Assembly: GCF_009602435.1 (NCBI RefSeq)
Contig: NZ_VZDQ01000023.1
Location: forward strand, 62,001 to 126,000
Direction of reading: 5' to 3'
Source: Sediminibacillus terrae
GTDB taxonomy: Bacteria > Bacillota > Bacilli > Bacillales > Amphibacillaceae
Length of the DNA stretch: 64,000 bases
Positions 26,654 to 37,174 of this stretch are shown here, piece by piece (the stretch's first letter is position 1; the number at the start of each line of letters is the position of its first letter). The position numbers and the translations under genes are program-made. The notes under the pieces were generated by a model. That model saw nothing but the letters and a program-made list of their open reading frames with translations. It was not told the DNA's origin and did no database searches.

Positions 26654-27355
26654 TTAATTGATACTCCTGTCGTAGATGGAAGTCATCCATTCAACGATGC
26701 CCTTATTTTCTTCGATGCGAAGCTGTTCGACATTGTGATGGCCGATAATGCGGCCGTCCCGGATAGCGATTACTTCATCAAGTATCGTTTCGATTTCCTT
26801 GATTTCATGGGTGGTGATAAGCACGATTTGCCTTTCTAAATCAATAAACGAAATCAGACCTTTGACAATGGAGTCACGTACCATCGGATCAAGTCCGGAA
26901 AGCGGTTCGTCCATCAAAATGACCGGAACCTCTCTGGCAAGCGTCAGGACAATTTTCAGTCGGCCGCGATTTCCTTTGGAAAGCTGTTTCAATTTAGCAT
27001 CGGGGTCGAGCTTCATAAAAGCACGGATTTCCTCCGCTTTCTCCTTATTGAAATCGGCAAACTGTTCGGCAAAAAAATCGATCGTCTGGCCTACATTATA
27101 AAAACTGTAATAGTCATCAAGCTCTGATAGATAAGAAACCTGACTGGCGATTCTGCGATCGACAGGATTTCCGTTCACTTTCACGGAACCACCGGAAGGA
27201 CGGACAAGTCCGGCAATCAACTTCAATGTCGTCGATTTCCCGCTTCCGTTTTCCCCGACGAGACCGATTATTTTTCCTTTGGTCAGTTCCAGGGAGATGT
27301 CCTGTAAAGCACTCTTTTTCATAAAACGTTTGTTTACTTTTTCCAATTGGATCAT
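26654..27355 (-). CDS. ABC transporter ATP-binding protein (YtrB-like)
   Basis: A 233-residue ATPase. Walker A GENGSGKSTT near residue 35, signature LSKGNRGRLKIVL near residue 128 and Walker B VILMDEPLSG near residue 149. ATG 27355 overlaps the GntR stop by four bases. Together with the GntR and membrane protein it forms a YtrA/YtrB-type three-gene cassette. In B. subtilis such cassettes respond to cell-wall stress, but substrate and direction of transport here are unknown. Confidence 0.92.
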   Translation of the reverse strand: MIQLEKVNKRFMKKSALQDISLELTKGKIIGLVGENGSGKSTTLKLIAGLVRPSGGSVKVNGNPVDRRIASQVSYLSELDDYYSFYNVGQTIDFFAEQFADFNKEKAEEIRAFMKLDPDAKLKQLSKGNRGRLKIVLTLAREVPVILMDEPLSGLDPMVRDSIVKGLISFIDLERQIVLITTHEIKEIETILDEVIAIRDGRIIGHHNVEQLRIEENKGIVEWMTSIYDRSIN

Positions 27356-27735
27356 TCGGTGTCCTCCTCCTTATTCTTGGTCAAATAGCTTTGCAATCCT
27401 GATTCAATTTCTTCATTTTTATAGCCCATTTCATGCATGCTGGCAACGAATTGAGAAATTTCTTCTTGTTTGAGCCGTTCCCTCATGTCCTGCAGGATGC
27501 TTTGATTTTCGGTCACAAACGTCCCTTGTCCTCGTCTTGATTCCACGATCATCATTCCTTCCAGTTCACGATAGGTTCTTTGTACCGTATTCGGGTTGAC
27601 GTTTACCTGCAATCCCATTTCCCGGACGGAAGGCAGTTTATCACCAGGTTGTAACTCGCCCCGTAAAATTTGCTTGTTGATGCGTTCAGCCAGTTGGCTA
27701 TATATAGGGGTTGATGAGTGAAAGGTATCGGACAT
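27352..27735 (-). CDS. GntR-family regulator, YtrA subfamily
   Basis: A 127-residue protein: winged helix with PIYSQLAERINKQILRGELQ and the recognition segment VNVNPNTVQRTYRELEG, plus the very short dimerisation tail that defines the YtrA subgroup. It lies inside the ABC cassette and most likely represses it. A matching inverted repeat TATTAGT-N10-ACTAATA lies upstream of the first gene. Confidence 0.92.
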   Translation of the reverse strand: MSDTFHSSTPIYSQLAERINKQILRGELQPGDKLPSVREMGLQVNVNPNTVQRTYRELEGMMIVESRRGQGTFVTENQSILQDMRERLKQEEISQFVASMHEMGYKNEEIESGLQSYLTKNKEEDTE

Positions 27736-27738
27736 TTT

Positions 27739-28527
27739 TTACACCTCGACTTTTCTATCAAGCATCCAGCTTGCAGCAAAAAACAATAGGAGGACGACAA
27801 TCGTTTCTAACAAGTAAGATCCAAGAAATACATGGACCGTATCGAATTCAGTGAAAAACTCGACGCCATCGGCCTCAAACTTACGATTGAAAACAAAGCC
27901 GTTCAGTTCTATTTCCCCCCAAGAAGTCAAGCTTCGGTGAACCGCTGTTTCGGAGAATTTCCCCCACAGGTAGGTGGAAGTCCCGAAAAGGACAAAGGTG
28001 AAGCAAAAACTGATAAATCCACCAAAGTAGCGGTTGAACAACAGGTAGACCATATAGAAAAATACAAAGTAAATCGAAAAGTCTATTGCAAACAGAACAA
28101 CATGCAGCCCGCCGAAAAAGCCGATATTAGTCAGGTTGAAATCGGCTTGCAGCTGGCTTATGGTGCCGGATGCTTGCGCTGAAGCAATCAAGGTGCCACC
28201 TGTGATGAGCAAGGTGACCAGCATGGAAATGAATCCTGCACTCATTTTTGCCAGAAGCAATGAGGATCCTGGAAGAGGATTATGCAGCCAGAGATGTAAC
28301 TTTTTCTTTTCTGCTTTCAGGCTGAAATTCATGTAGTAAATTAGATAAAAGATTTGCATTGTGACTGCTGCTAACGATACAGCAGAGATTGCTTCCGCCG
28401 CCAATCCGGATCTCCCTCCGAAATAAGCCGCGACTGCCACTGCAATAATAAAAATGATAATTGGAACGAGAAAGACAGGCATCCCCATCCGCAATTCTTT
28501 CTTCGCGAGACTCGTAAATGCATTCAT
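27739..28527 (-). CDS. ABC transporter membrane protein of the YtrA-type cassette
   Basis: A 262-residue membrane protein with about six helices and no other recognisable domain. ATG 28527 follows AGGAGGAAT. First gene of the three-gene cassette, four bases ahead of the GntR gene. Assigned by topology and context: it has the usual Tyr-rich helix (IFYLIYYMNFSLKAEKKKLH) of ABC-2-type permeases. Confidence 0.85.
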   Translation of the reverse strand: MNAFTSLAKKELRMGMPVFLVPIIIFIIAVAVAAYFGGRSGLAAEAISAVSLAAVTMQIFYLIYYMNFSLKAEKKKLHLWLHNPLPGSSLLLAKMSAGFISMLVTLLITGGTLIASAQASGTISQLQADFNLTNIGFFGGLHVVLFAIDFSIYFVFFYMVYLLFNRYFGGFISFCFTFVLFGTSTYLWGKFSETAVHRSLTSWGEIELNGFVFNRKFEADGVEFFTEFDTVHVFLGSYLLETIVVLLLFFAASWMLDRKVEV

Positions 28528-28558
28528 ACAGATTCCTCCTGTTTTTGTTGTATTATTG

Positions 28559-28582
28559 TATTAGTTAAATAGTACACTAATA
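28559..28582 (-). promoter_or_regulatory. Candidate YtrA-type operator
   Basis: TATTAGT and ACTAATA are inverted 7-base arms with a 10-base spacer containing a GTAC core, about 35 bases upstream of the ABC cassette. The arrangement suits autoregulation by the cassette's GntR protein. Confidence 0.5.
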
Positions 28583-28589
28583 CTAACGT

Positions 28590-28925
28590 ACAGGTCAATA
28601 GGTTTTTCAAATTAATTACTAATCGATGTGGTTAACGAAAATAGAGTGCATCATTAATAGGCGTTTTTTTAGGAGGAAAGTATTGTATTAATGGTTACTT
28701 CTGTAGCCAAGGTTGCAAATGTGCAAAGGTAAGAAAATCTTTCCCTTATCGTTATTGGTGATTTTTTCCTTTGAACAACAGATAGAATACTTGAAGGTAA
28801 CTAGCTATGCAGGTTTGACTAGCAACCACATTGCTAGTAATTTACATAGATTTACATAATGTTCATGCCTGCTTCATACTGCCACCTTACACTAATAGTG
28901 ATACTAAAATCATAAGGAGGTAGCC
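28590..28925. other. Intergenic region without recognised gene
   Basis: AT-rich stretch between divergent genes. Only very short frames and a direct repeat of TTTACATA (near 28850) are seen. The ribosome site AAGGAGG for the surface protein lies at its end. Confidence 0.5.
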
Positions 28926-31900
28926 ATGAAGAGGAGGACGTTACAAAAAAGAGTGCGTCAATTTTTGTCGCTGAGCATCATTTTCACCGTTTTACTGATG
29001 GACGCAGCTGTATCCCTGCCTGGAGGTTTAAGCGTTTCTGCTGCTACGGACGTTGCGCCCCAATTAAAGGAAGAGAAATCCATGGAAGAATCATCTGTAC
29101 AACATGGAGAAGAAACAACCGAAGAACTAGCAAAGTCGGAAGGAGAAAAACATACTAGTGAAACAGATGACTCTTCTCAAGATCCCAAAGAAGAAGTAGA
29201 GGATAGCCAGAAAAAAAAGACTGAGAATGAAACCGGAACAGCCCGAACGAATGAAGAAAACCCACCTAATGTAGAACAGAAGAATACATCTGATCAGCCA
29301 AAGGATACTGACCGACAGCAAGATACACAGGAACAGCTAAAAGAAGAAAAATCTCCTGCGCCACACGCGGAAGATATAAATATCGATGCTTTACCACCTT
29401 TAATGATTACCGAGATCAAACCGAAGGATGACGGCTACAGCTATTTTGAACTACATAACCATTCCAACTTGCCGTTTGTCCTTGATTTCCTGAACTTTTC
29501 AATTTCAACTGGTGGAGAACAGACAAACATAGAAGTTGCCCCTGGAATCATCCAACCCGATCAAACCCTTGTTTTCTGGAATAACGAGAAACAACGAAAT
29601 ACACAAGACTTTATCGACCACTATCAAGCAGATATACCTCAAAAATCGATCGTTGAATTTAACGGCCCCGTATTTACTAACGGACAAAAGCTTTCCGTGG
29701 CAATGCCGGACGGAGAGGAAATCGTTTCGGCAAGCTTTACGACGGAAGATAGGCAGTTAGGAAAAGCAGTACATTTTCAATATCCGGAAAGCGGAAAAGA
29801 AATGAGGCTTTTTCAATCAGATTCCGATACAACTCCGACGCTGACGGAAGATGGCCAGCTTCCAGAGCAGCAAATCATGCTGGCTGATACGGCGCAACCT
29901 GTCATTCATCACGATGTGATAAAAGAAGTGGAAAGCGGAAAGGCAGTAAAAGTCGAAGCAGAAATCGACACAGATGGACAAGCTGTGGTGGCAACGCTTT
30001 TCTACCAAACTGGTGATCAGCCATACTTCGATACCATCGAAATGACACCGACGGAAACGAATCGCTATTCCGCAGAATTAACTGCGGATCAATTGCAAGG
30101 GAAGACCTTTACTTATTATATGACCGTGACAACTGCCCATGATCAAGTTACTTATCCTGCGGACGCGCCGGTCGAAGTGAAGATAATCCAGCCGGAGAAG
30201 AAAGAGGAAGTACAGGCTACAGAGAAAGTAAGTCAACAAGCCGAATTGGAGGATTTTTCTTCATATCCCCATTTGTTGATTACGGAATTGTCTCCCAATT
30301 CAGAAGGAGGCGGAACGGACTATTACGAGTACTTTGAACTCTATAACAATACCGATCAGCCACTATCGTTGACCAACTATCGATTTTTTTATTACTATAC
30401 GGATTCTGATAGTGAGATAGCTTTCAAGATTCCGGAAACCATCCTTGAGCCTCAGGAAACACGCGTTTTCTGGTATAACAATGGCGGGAAAACAATCGAT
30501 GAATTTAATGCGAACTTTGACACGGAGTTGACGGAAGAACAGATTGTCGAGGTTACGGACTCCAGCTTTCCCGGCTTTGCCAATGGAGGAAACCGTGCGC
30601 TTATTTTGCAGGACAACCTTGGAGAACAAGTAATCTATGCTGATTATCTAGGAGAAGAGAATGATAATACAGGGGCAGACATTCATTACCAATATCCAAG
30701 GGAAGGGAAGGTCATGAAAAAGTACCGGACCATGGCAGAACCTACACCAGGTGCGATTGACCTGGAACAAGTACCGGCACAGCCCGTCCCTGTACCGGAA
30801 ACAGATGAAGATGTCACAGAGCCCGTCATCAACCATAAGCCCGTTTTGGAAGCGACCGCCTTTTCCTCATTAACCGTCGAAGCGACTATCACAGATGATC
30901 GGGCCGTGCCTACTGCTACGTTATATGTAAAAGTAGAAGGTGAGGAGGAATATACAGCGCTTGCGATGTCAGCAGCCGGAGCCAATCCAGCCACTTACAC
31001 AGCCGAGATACCAGGTATCTATGTCAGGGAGGATTTTTGTTATTATATCGAAGCTAGTGACGGCACTCATACTGTACGGACGAAGGAAGCTAGCGTCAAA
31101 GTGGAAAAACAGGAGGCGGATCCGGAAAAGCTGCCCTCCCTGCTCGTGACAGAGGTGGTTCCTGATTCAACCAACACTGGATCCGCTGATGGTTATGAAT
31201 TCATCGAAGTCTACAACAATACCAATCAAGCCATTAATTTCCAAGATTACAAGCTTCAATACCGCTATGGCACAGATCCGGAAAGTGATATTCTCTGGCC
31301 GTCGGTTCCTGATGATGTCGTCATACCATCCGGTGAAACGCTAGTGTTTTGGGTTATTAACGGGGAAAACGGCGGCCGGTCCGTGGCCGATTTCAATGCC
31401 AACTATGGTACCGGCCTGGTGGAAAACCAGGACATCGTCCGTATCCACACGGCAGGAATGGCTAACGGAAGTATGAGAGGGCTGATTGTTGCGACCAATG
31501 CAGGAGAAGAATTATCGATTGCTTATTATAATGACGAGGAAGGAGTAGACGATACCAAGCCAGATAAAGGGATTGTCTACACTTACCCGAGGGACGGTTC
31601 GAACTTGATGAAGAAGGTGAGCGCAGGTCTGATGCAAGCAACCCCTGGTTCGGTAGAAGATTATCAGGTTCCTGGAAGCCCGGTTACGGTGCCGGTGGAT
31701 GACGCCCCTCCGTCCATAGAAAACGTGACAGAGGTAACCGAAGTGAACCAGACGGACGACATCGATTTGACCGCCGATGTAACAGACGATATCGCAGTGA
31801 AGACCGTTCGGGTACACTATCGCACGAATGAACAGGAAGCGTATCAATCCGCACTTCTTCAAGAAGATTACGATGATATGCTGTTCCATTTCCGTATTTA

Positions 31901-34900
31901 CTCGCCGGATATAATTGCGAAAGAATATGTCGAATATTATTTCACAGCATCCGACGGAACGAATCAAACGATTAGCGACACCTATCGCATTCAAGTGACC
32001 AGCACATTGGATGATTCCAGTCTGAGATTGAATGTGCAGGACGGTTCTGTTTTAACCGGCGAAAAAGTCATCAAAGCGACATCGCGAGAGGATGGGCCGG
32101 AATCGCTGAAGCTGTTGATTGACGGCACTGAAGCAGGGGAGAAAACTTCACGCGCGGTCGAGCATCCCGCCTATTTCGCTTTTGAAGTGAGCGGTGTCAA
32201 TACGTATTTCCAGAACGGAGTAACCATCGGGGATGAAATTGTGCATATTTTCGATGACTGGATCGCGCAATGGCAGACGATCACAATCCCGATAGAGCCG
32301 GAAAAGCTGAAGGTTGGCGCCAATACGATTACCATACGGGCGGGTAATAAAGCAACACCTTGGGAAGGTGATCCGGGAGAAAACCGGGATGATTACAACC
32401 TGCGGAATGTCCGGCTGGTACTGTCGGATGGCACGGTGCTGACCGACCCGTTACATGCCGATGCCGAAACGGTGCTGGATATGGGCGATGATGGGGCGAT
32501 GCGCATTTCGGAAGACTTCACCTTTACGATCGAAGAAGAACTTGCTCCATCCAAAGCATATCTATGGGACACAGAGCAGGTACAGGACGGAAGGCATATC
32601 ATTAGTGCAGAAGATCAGGATGAACGATTGGACACCGAAGTGTATGTCGACAATACAGCTCCCCAGATCGAAACAAATATAAAGGAAGAACACGAATATA
32701 AGGGTGAATTTTCTATTGACGTATCCGTTTCCGATGAAATTGCCGGTGTCGACGAACAGAAAATCTGGCTTGACGGAGAAGAAATCGATGTTCCTTTTGC
32801 AGCTTCTTCTGGAATGTTGGCGGCAGGAAACCATGAGTTACGGATCGAAGCTATCGATACTGTCGGCAATCAATCCGAAAAAATGCTGGAGTTTTCCGTG
32901 GTCGACGAGCATCCATCCAGTCCGGTCAATCAAACTCCGCAGGCTGATTTGAACCAACCAATTAACGGTGATCCCACCTTGCGTGTCAAAGTGGAAGATC
33001 CGATGGGCGACGCCATGGATGTGGGTTTTTATCAGGCCTATCAATATACACCAGCTGATCTTGACCATGTCGTCTCTTATAGCAACAAAGCCGATATGGA
33101 ACCGCCGGCAACTCCGATTCCCGATGGAGAAACAGCATTCAGCAAGGGAGATATCGGTCTTGCTTCTGAAAAGGATGGAAAGTATATGGTGACGGACTCT
33201 ACTGGACAGTTTCCTTATCATCGATTCGATGTCACCGTTGATGAACAGGTGGAAGAGGATGACTTGATCGAGCTTGTCTGGAACGGCAATTCACTGGCAG
33301 GCAGGAAAGTGACAATGTATGCCTGGAACCATCCTGAAGCGAAGTGGGAAATAGTCGACTTCCGTATAGCGGGTGACGAAGATTTTGAATTGACTGGAAC
33401 TGTTTCTGTAAAAGATTTTGTCAAGGACAGCAAGATCAATGTCATTGTACAGGATGAAATTCCCAGCGGGCCGGAGGCATATGATTATACGTTTGTCTGG
33501 ATGTCCGATACGCAATATTATTCGGAAAGTTACCCATACATCTACGATGAACAAACAAAATGGATTGTGGAAAACAGAGATGCGATGAATATCCAGTACG
33601 TCATGCATACTGGCGACCTGGTTGATGAATCGGACAAGGAATACCAATGGCTTCATGCCGATGATTATATGAAGACCCTTGATGATGCGGATATACCTTA
33701 TGGCGTCCTGGCCGGAAACCATGATGTCGCCCAGAAAACCAATGACTATACCGAGTACTATAAGTATTTCGGAGCAGACAGGTTCCAGGACAAACCGCAT
33801 TACGGCGGCTCTTATTTGAACAACCGCGGTCATTATGACTTGATTTCCGCCAACGGAAACGATTATATCATGGTGTATCTTGGCTGGGGAGTCGAAGAGG
33901 AAGGCATTGCCTGGATGAATGAAGTGCTGGCTGCTTATCCAGACCGACAGGCAATTCTCAATTTCCACGAATATTTACAGGCGACAGGAACTAGGCATCC
34001 CTTGGGAGAGAAGCTGTATAACGAAGTAGTCGTTCCGAATGAAAATGTCATTGCCGTTCTGTCAGGGCACTATCACGAAGCACAACTGCTTGTGGATGAA
34101 CTCGATGACGACGGAGACGGGGCAACAGACCGTACGGTATATCAAATGCTGGCTGATTACCAGGCAGGACCTGAAGGCGGCCAAGGTTATATGCGCCTGC
34201 TCCATTTTGATACCGCCAATAACCGTATCTTCGTCAATACGTATTCTCCGTATCTGGATGATTATAATTATTATGATACGGACGCTTATCCAGATAAAGA
34301 CGAATTTACGCTGGAATTGGATTTGGAAGCGAAGCAAAAGCGTGTGGCAACCGATTCGTTTGCCGTCAATGTCTACACCAATAAGGAAATCGGAACAGTC
34401 GAAGATGTTCCAAGTGGAGAAACAGCAGAGGTAACGTGGACCGGACTGGAAGAAGGGGAGACCTACTCTTGGTATACACTGGTTACCGACCAGTACACTG
34501 GTGAAACAAGGTCGGACATTTGGTCCTTTGTCAAAGGAAAAGAGGAACCGGAGCCGGAACCTCCTCAAGACGAAGAGGATCCAGTAGATGACCTGGAACC
34601 CCCTGGTACAGGTGAAAAACCAGTGCCTCCTTCAGACAGCGGGGGAGACAAGGACGATAAGCCGGCAGATCCTGTGGACCCAGGGAAAGACGAGGAAACT
34701 CCACCAGAGAACCAGCCGGAAGATAAGAATAAAGGCAGTAAGGAAGATCCGAAAGAGGGCAAAAGTGAACCACCTGCCAATGAATCTCCAACACTATTGG
34801 GCGGGAAGCTTGCTGATACAGCAACCAATTTGTACAACCTGTTGGTGTTTGGCTTCTTGCTGTTCGTCACAGGTGCGAGCTTGTTCATTTATTTTCACAG

Positions 34901-34919
34901 AAAAAAACGATTTACTTGA
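28926..34919 (+). CDS. Large surface protein with lamin-tail domains and calcineurin-like phosphoesterase
   Basis: A 1997-residue exported protein. Signal peptide at 1-40, ending SVSAA. Acidic Glu/Lys-rich linker 45-150. Three lamin-tail domains start near 158 (LMITEIKPKD), 448 (LLITELSPNS) and 737 (LLVTEVVPDS), each with interspersed Ig-like modules and a fourth Ig-like region near 970-1080. A metallophosphoesterase at about 1520-1760 has DTQYY, GDLVDE, GNHD and GHYHEA metal ligands. A Pro/Asp/Glu-rich spacer, a C-terminal helix and an RKK tail follow. The motif before the helix is LADTATN, resembling LPDTA of class D sortases but with Pro replaced by Ala. Likely a wall- or membrane-held nuclease or phosphatase; substrate unknown. 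It is monocistronic and followed by a terminator. Confidence 0.9.
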   Translation: MKRRTLQKRVRQFLSLSIIFTVLLMDAAVSLPGGLSVSAATDVAPQLKEEKSMEESSVQHGEETTEELAKSEGEKHTSETDDSSQDPKEEVEDSQKKKTENETGTARTNEENPPNVEQKNTSDQPKDTDRQQDTQEQLKEEKSPAPHAEDINIDALPPLMITEIKPKDDGYSYFELHNHSNLPFVLDFLNFSISTGGEQTNIEVAPGIIQPDQTLVFWNNEKQRNTQDFIDHYQADIPQKSIVEFNGPVFTNGQKLSVAMPDGEEIVSASFTTEDRQLGKAVHFQYPESGKEMRLFQSDSDTTPTLTEDGQLPEQQIMLADTAQPVIHHDVIKEVESGKAVKVEAEIDTDGQAVVATLFYQTGDQPYFDTIEMTPTETNRYSAELTADQLQGKTFTYYMTVTTAHDQVTYPADAPVEVKIIQPEKKEEVQATEKVSQQAELEDFSSYPHLLITELSPNSEGGGTDYYEYFELYNNTDQPLSLTNYRFFYYYTDSDSEIAFKIPETILEPQETRVFWYNNGGKTIDEFNANFDTELTEEQIVEVTDSSFPGFANGGNRALILQDNLGEQVIYADYLGEENDNTGADIHYQYPREGKVMKKYRTMAEPTPGAIDLEQVPAQPVPVPETDEDVTEPVINHKPVLEATAFSSLTVEATITDDRAVPTATLYVKVEGEEEYTALAMSAAGANPATYTAEIPGIYVREDFCYYIEASDGTHTVRTKEASVKVEKQEADPEKLPSLLVTEVVPDSTNTGSADGYEFIEVYNNTNQAINFQDYKLQYRYGTDPESDILWPSVPDDVVIPSGETLVFWVINGENGGRSVADFNANYGTGLVENQDIVRIHTAGMANGSMRGLIVATNAGEELSIAYYNDEEGVDDTKPDKGIVYTYPRDGSNLMKKVSAGLMQATPGSVEDYQVPGSPVTVPVDDAPPSIENVTEVTEVNQTDDIDLTADVTDDIAVKTVRVHYRTNEQEAYQSALLQEDYDDMLFHFRIYSPDIIAKEYVEYYFTASDGTNQTISDTYRIQVTSTLDDSSLRLNVQDGSVLTGEKVIKATSREDGPESLKLLIDGTEAGEKTSRAVEHPAYFAFEVSGVNTYFQNGVTIGDEIVHIFDDWIAQWQTITIPIEPEKLKVGANTITIRAGNKATPWEGDPGENRDDYNLRNVRLVLSDGTVLTDPLHADAETVLDMGDDGAMRISEDFTFTIEEELAPSKAYLWDTEQVQDGRHIISAEDQDERLDTEVYVDNTAPQIETNIKEEHEYKGEFSIDVSVSDEIAGVDEQKIWLDGEEIDVPFAASSGMLAAGNHELRIEAIDTVGNQSEKMLEFSVVDEHPSSPVNQTPQADLNQPINGDPTLRVKVEDPMGDAMDVGFYQAYQYTPADLDHVVSYSNKADMEPPATPIPDGETAFSKGDIGLASEKDGKYMVTDSTGQFPYHRFDVTVDEQVEEDDLIELVWNGNSLAGRKVTMYAWNHPEAKWEIVDFRIAGDEDFELTGTVSVKDFVKDSKINVIVQDEIPSGPEAYDYTFVWMSDTQYYSESYPYIYDEQTKWIVENRDAMNIQYVMHTGDLVDESDKEYQWLHADDYMKTLDDADIPYGVLAGNHDVAQKTNDYTEYYKYFGADRFQDKPHYGGSYLNNRGHYDLISANGNDYIMVYLGWGVEEEGIAWMNEVLAAYPDRQAILNFHEYLQATGTRHPLGEKLYNEVVVPNENVIAVLSGHYHEAQLLVDELDDDGDGATDRTVYQMLADYQAGPEGGQGYMRLLHFDTANNRIFVNTYSPYLDDYNYYDTDAYPDKDEFTLELDLEAKQKRVATDSFAVNVYTNKEIGTVEDVPSGETAEVTWTGLEEGETYSWYTLVTDQYTGETRSDIWSFVKGKEEPEPEPPQDEEDPVDDLEPPGTGEKPVPPSDSGGDKDDKPADPVDPGKDEETPPENQPEDKNKGSKEDPKEGKSEPPANESPTLLGGKLADTATNLYNLLVFGFLLFVTGASLFIYFHRKKRFT

Positions 34920-34954
34920 TAGCCGGGAAAAGAAGATTAGATTTTAGCCAAGGC

Positions 34955-34991
34955 AAAAACCGAACGATGTATCAGAATCGTTCGGTTTTTT
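34955..34991 (+). terminator. Terminator after the large surface protein
   Basis: AAAAACCGAACGAT and ATCGTTCGGTTTTT form a 14-base stem with an 8-base loop, running into T residues. Confidence 0.88.
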
Positions 34992-35090
34992 GCTAGTGAA
35001 ATTTGACTCACGTTTCAAATCCCCATCGAGCACGCCAAACACATTGCTTTTCAGAGTGCTCCATTCTTGATAAAAAGGAGGAAGGAAGAT

Positions 35091-36140
35091 ATGGAAAATG
35101 AAGGAGGCTTTTCAATGACCAATCAGCAAATAAGCGGTAACATGCAGTCCTATCGGCTGAAGCAGGCAGGTTCTCTTGATGAACTTGAAAGGATACAGGA
35201 GGAAATACCCCAGGTTCAAAGGGGAGAAGTGCTGGTGAAAGTAAAAGCGACTTCTTTGAATTATCGCGATTTAGCGATGGTCCAAAATGATTATCCGGGT
35301 GGGGTCGCAGACAACCTGATTCCGCTATCGGATGGTGCTGGGGAAATCGTGGCAGTCGGTGAAGGTGTCCGCCGCTTCCAGGTAGGAGACAGGGTCGCGG
35401 GAAACTTCACAAAAGAATGGTTCGGTGGAAAACGGCCTGGGTACACGGAACCTTATGGCTCGCATAGTGATGGGTGGTTAACGGAATATAAGGTATTGAA
35501 CCCCGAGCTGCTGGTCTCGGTTCCCGATCATCTTACGTACGAACAGGCGGCTACTCTTCCATGCGCTGCAGTCACGGCATGGTCGGCGCTTCACGGTCCA
35601 AGCCCATTAGCTGCCGGTGACACGGTTCTTACACTGGGAAGCGGAGGGGTGTCCGTTTTTGCCATTCAATTGGCTAAGCTGCTAGGCTTACGTGTTATCG
35701 CCACGACTTCCAGCGATAAAAAGGCAGAAAAATTGAAAGAACTCGGAGCAGAAGACGTGATTAACTATCAATCTACTCCTAATTGGGGAGAAGTGGTCAA
35801 GGAACGGACGGGAGGTGTCCAACGGGTCGTCGAAGTAGGCGGTCCGGCTACGATTAAACAATCCCTGCAGGCTGTGGCAAATGGAGAAGAAGTGGCCATG
35901 ATCGGCGTTCTGACGAAAGAAGGTGACAAGCTTGATTACTTCGATATATTTGGCGGGGCATCTACCAGGACCATTGGGGTAGGCAGCCGGGAAGATTTCG
36001 AAAACATGAACAAGCTGATTGCAGATAAGAAGATGACTCCAGTCATCGACAGCATGTTTTCATTTGATCAAGCAAGAGAAGCATTTGACTATTTAGCCAG
36101 TCAGAAGTTTTTCGGGAAAATCGTGATTCGTCACGACTAG
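35091..36140 (+). CDS. Zinc-free medium-chain dehydrogenase/quinone oxidoreductase-like protein
   Basis: A 349-residue MDR-superfamily NAD(P)-dependent oxidoreductase. The N-terminal SLNYRDLAM lacks the catalytic Cys of zinc alcohol dehydrogenases, and the Rossmann motif LTLGSGGVSVFAIQLAKLLG is near residue 185. Two starts are plausible: ATG 35091 (nine bases after AAGGAGG) and ATG 35115 (seven bases after a second AAGGAGG), so two in-frame products are possible. Substrate unknown. The gene stands alone. Confidence 0.88.
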   Translation: MENEGGFSMTNQQISGNMQSYRLKQAGSLDELERIQEEIPQVQRGEVLVKVKATSLNYRDLAMVQNDYPGGVADNLIPLSDGAGEIVAVGEGVRRFQVGDRVAGNFTKEWFGGKRPGYTEPYGSHSDGWLTEYKVLNPELLVSVPDHLTYEQAATLPCAAVTAWSALHGPSPLAAGDTVLTLGSGGVSVFAIQLAKLLGLRVIATTSSDKKAEKLKELGAEDVINYQSTPNWGEVVKERTGGVQRVVEVGGPATIKQSLQAVANGEEVAMIGVLTKEGDKLDYFDIFGGASTRTIGVGSREDFENMNKLIADKKMTPVIDSMFSFDQAREAFDYLASQKFFGKIVIRHD

Positions 36141-36288
36141 AAAATAACCATTAGAGGGTTCTTTTCGGCTCGCCAGTAATCCATGAAAGCGCAGGGTATC
36201 CTGATAGACCAGGTTTGGACGACGTTATGTCAGTACCAGCCATATGTCCAAAAAGCGTCCTTTTAGAAAATTGCCATTAAAAAAACAT

Positions 36289-36316
36289 TTGCATATCTGA
36301 CAAAATTCGTTATAAT
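36289..36316 (+). promoter_or_regulatory. Promoter of the xpt-pbuX riboswitch leader
   Basis: TTGCAT, 16-base spacer, TATAAT, ending 34 bases upstream of the aptamer. Sigma-A type. Confidence 0.6.
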
Positions 36317-36350
36317 TCAATGTATCGAAAAATATATACGTACTGATGAA

Positions 36351-36419
36351 ACTCGTATAATAGCAGGGATATGGCCTGCAAGTTTCTACCGGGTAACCGT
36401 AAATTGCCTGACTACGAGT
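36351..36419 (+). ncRNA. Purine (guanine-type) riboswitch aptamer
   Basis: P1 arms ACTCGTA and TACGAGT, P2/L2 with GATATGG and P3 with the GTTTCTACCGG...CCGTAAATTGCC core match the purine riboswitch. The specificity base in TGACTACG is C, which pairs with guanine or hypoxanthine rather than adenine. It lies upstream of xpt-pbuX, its classic regulon. Confidence 0.95.
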
Positions 36420-36445
36420 AAGCCGAACAGTTCATTTAACGTATA

Positions 36446-37128
<683 letters not shown>

Positions 37129-37174
37129 TACAAAAGAAACGGTTTATCAATAATACGAGCGGAGGAGAATACAG

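Noticed and set aside
33291-33968. Antisense frame of 225 residues within the large surface protein gene
   Set aside because: Lies wholly opposite the phosphoesterase domain with no ribosome site and no family similarity; also true of the antisense frame at 5106-5642.
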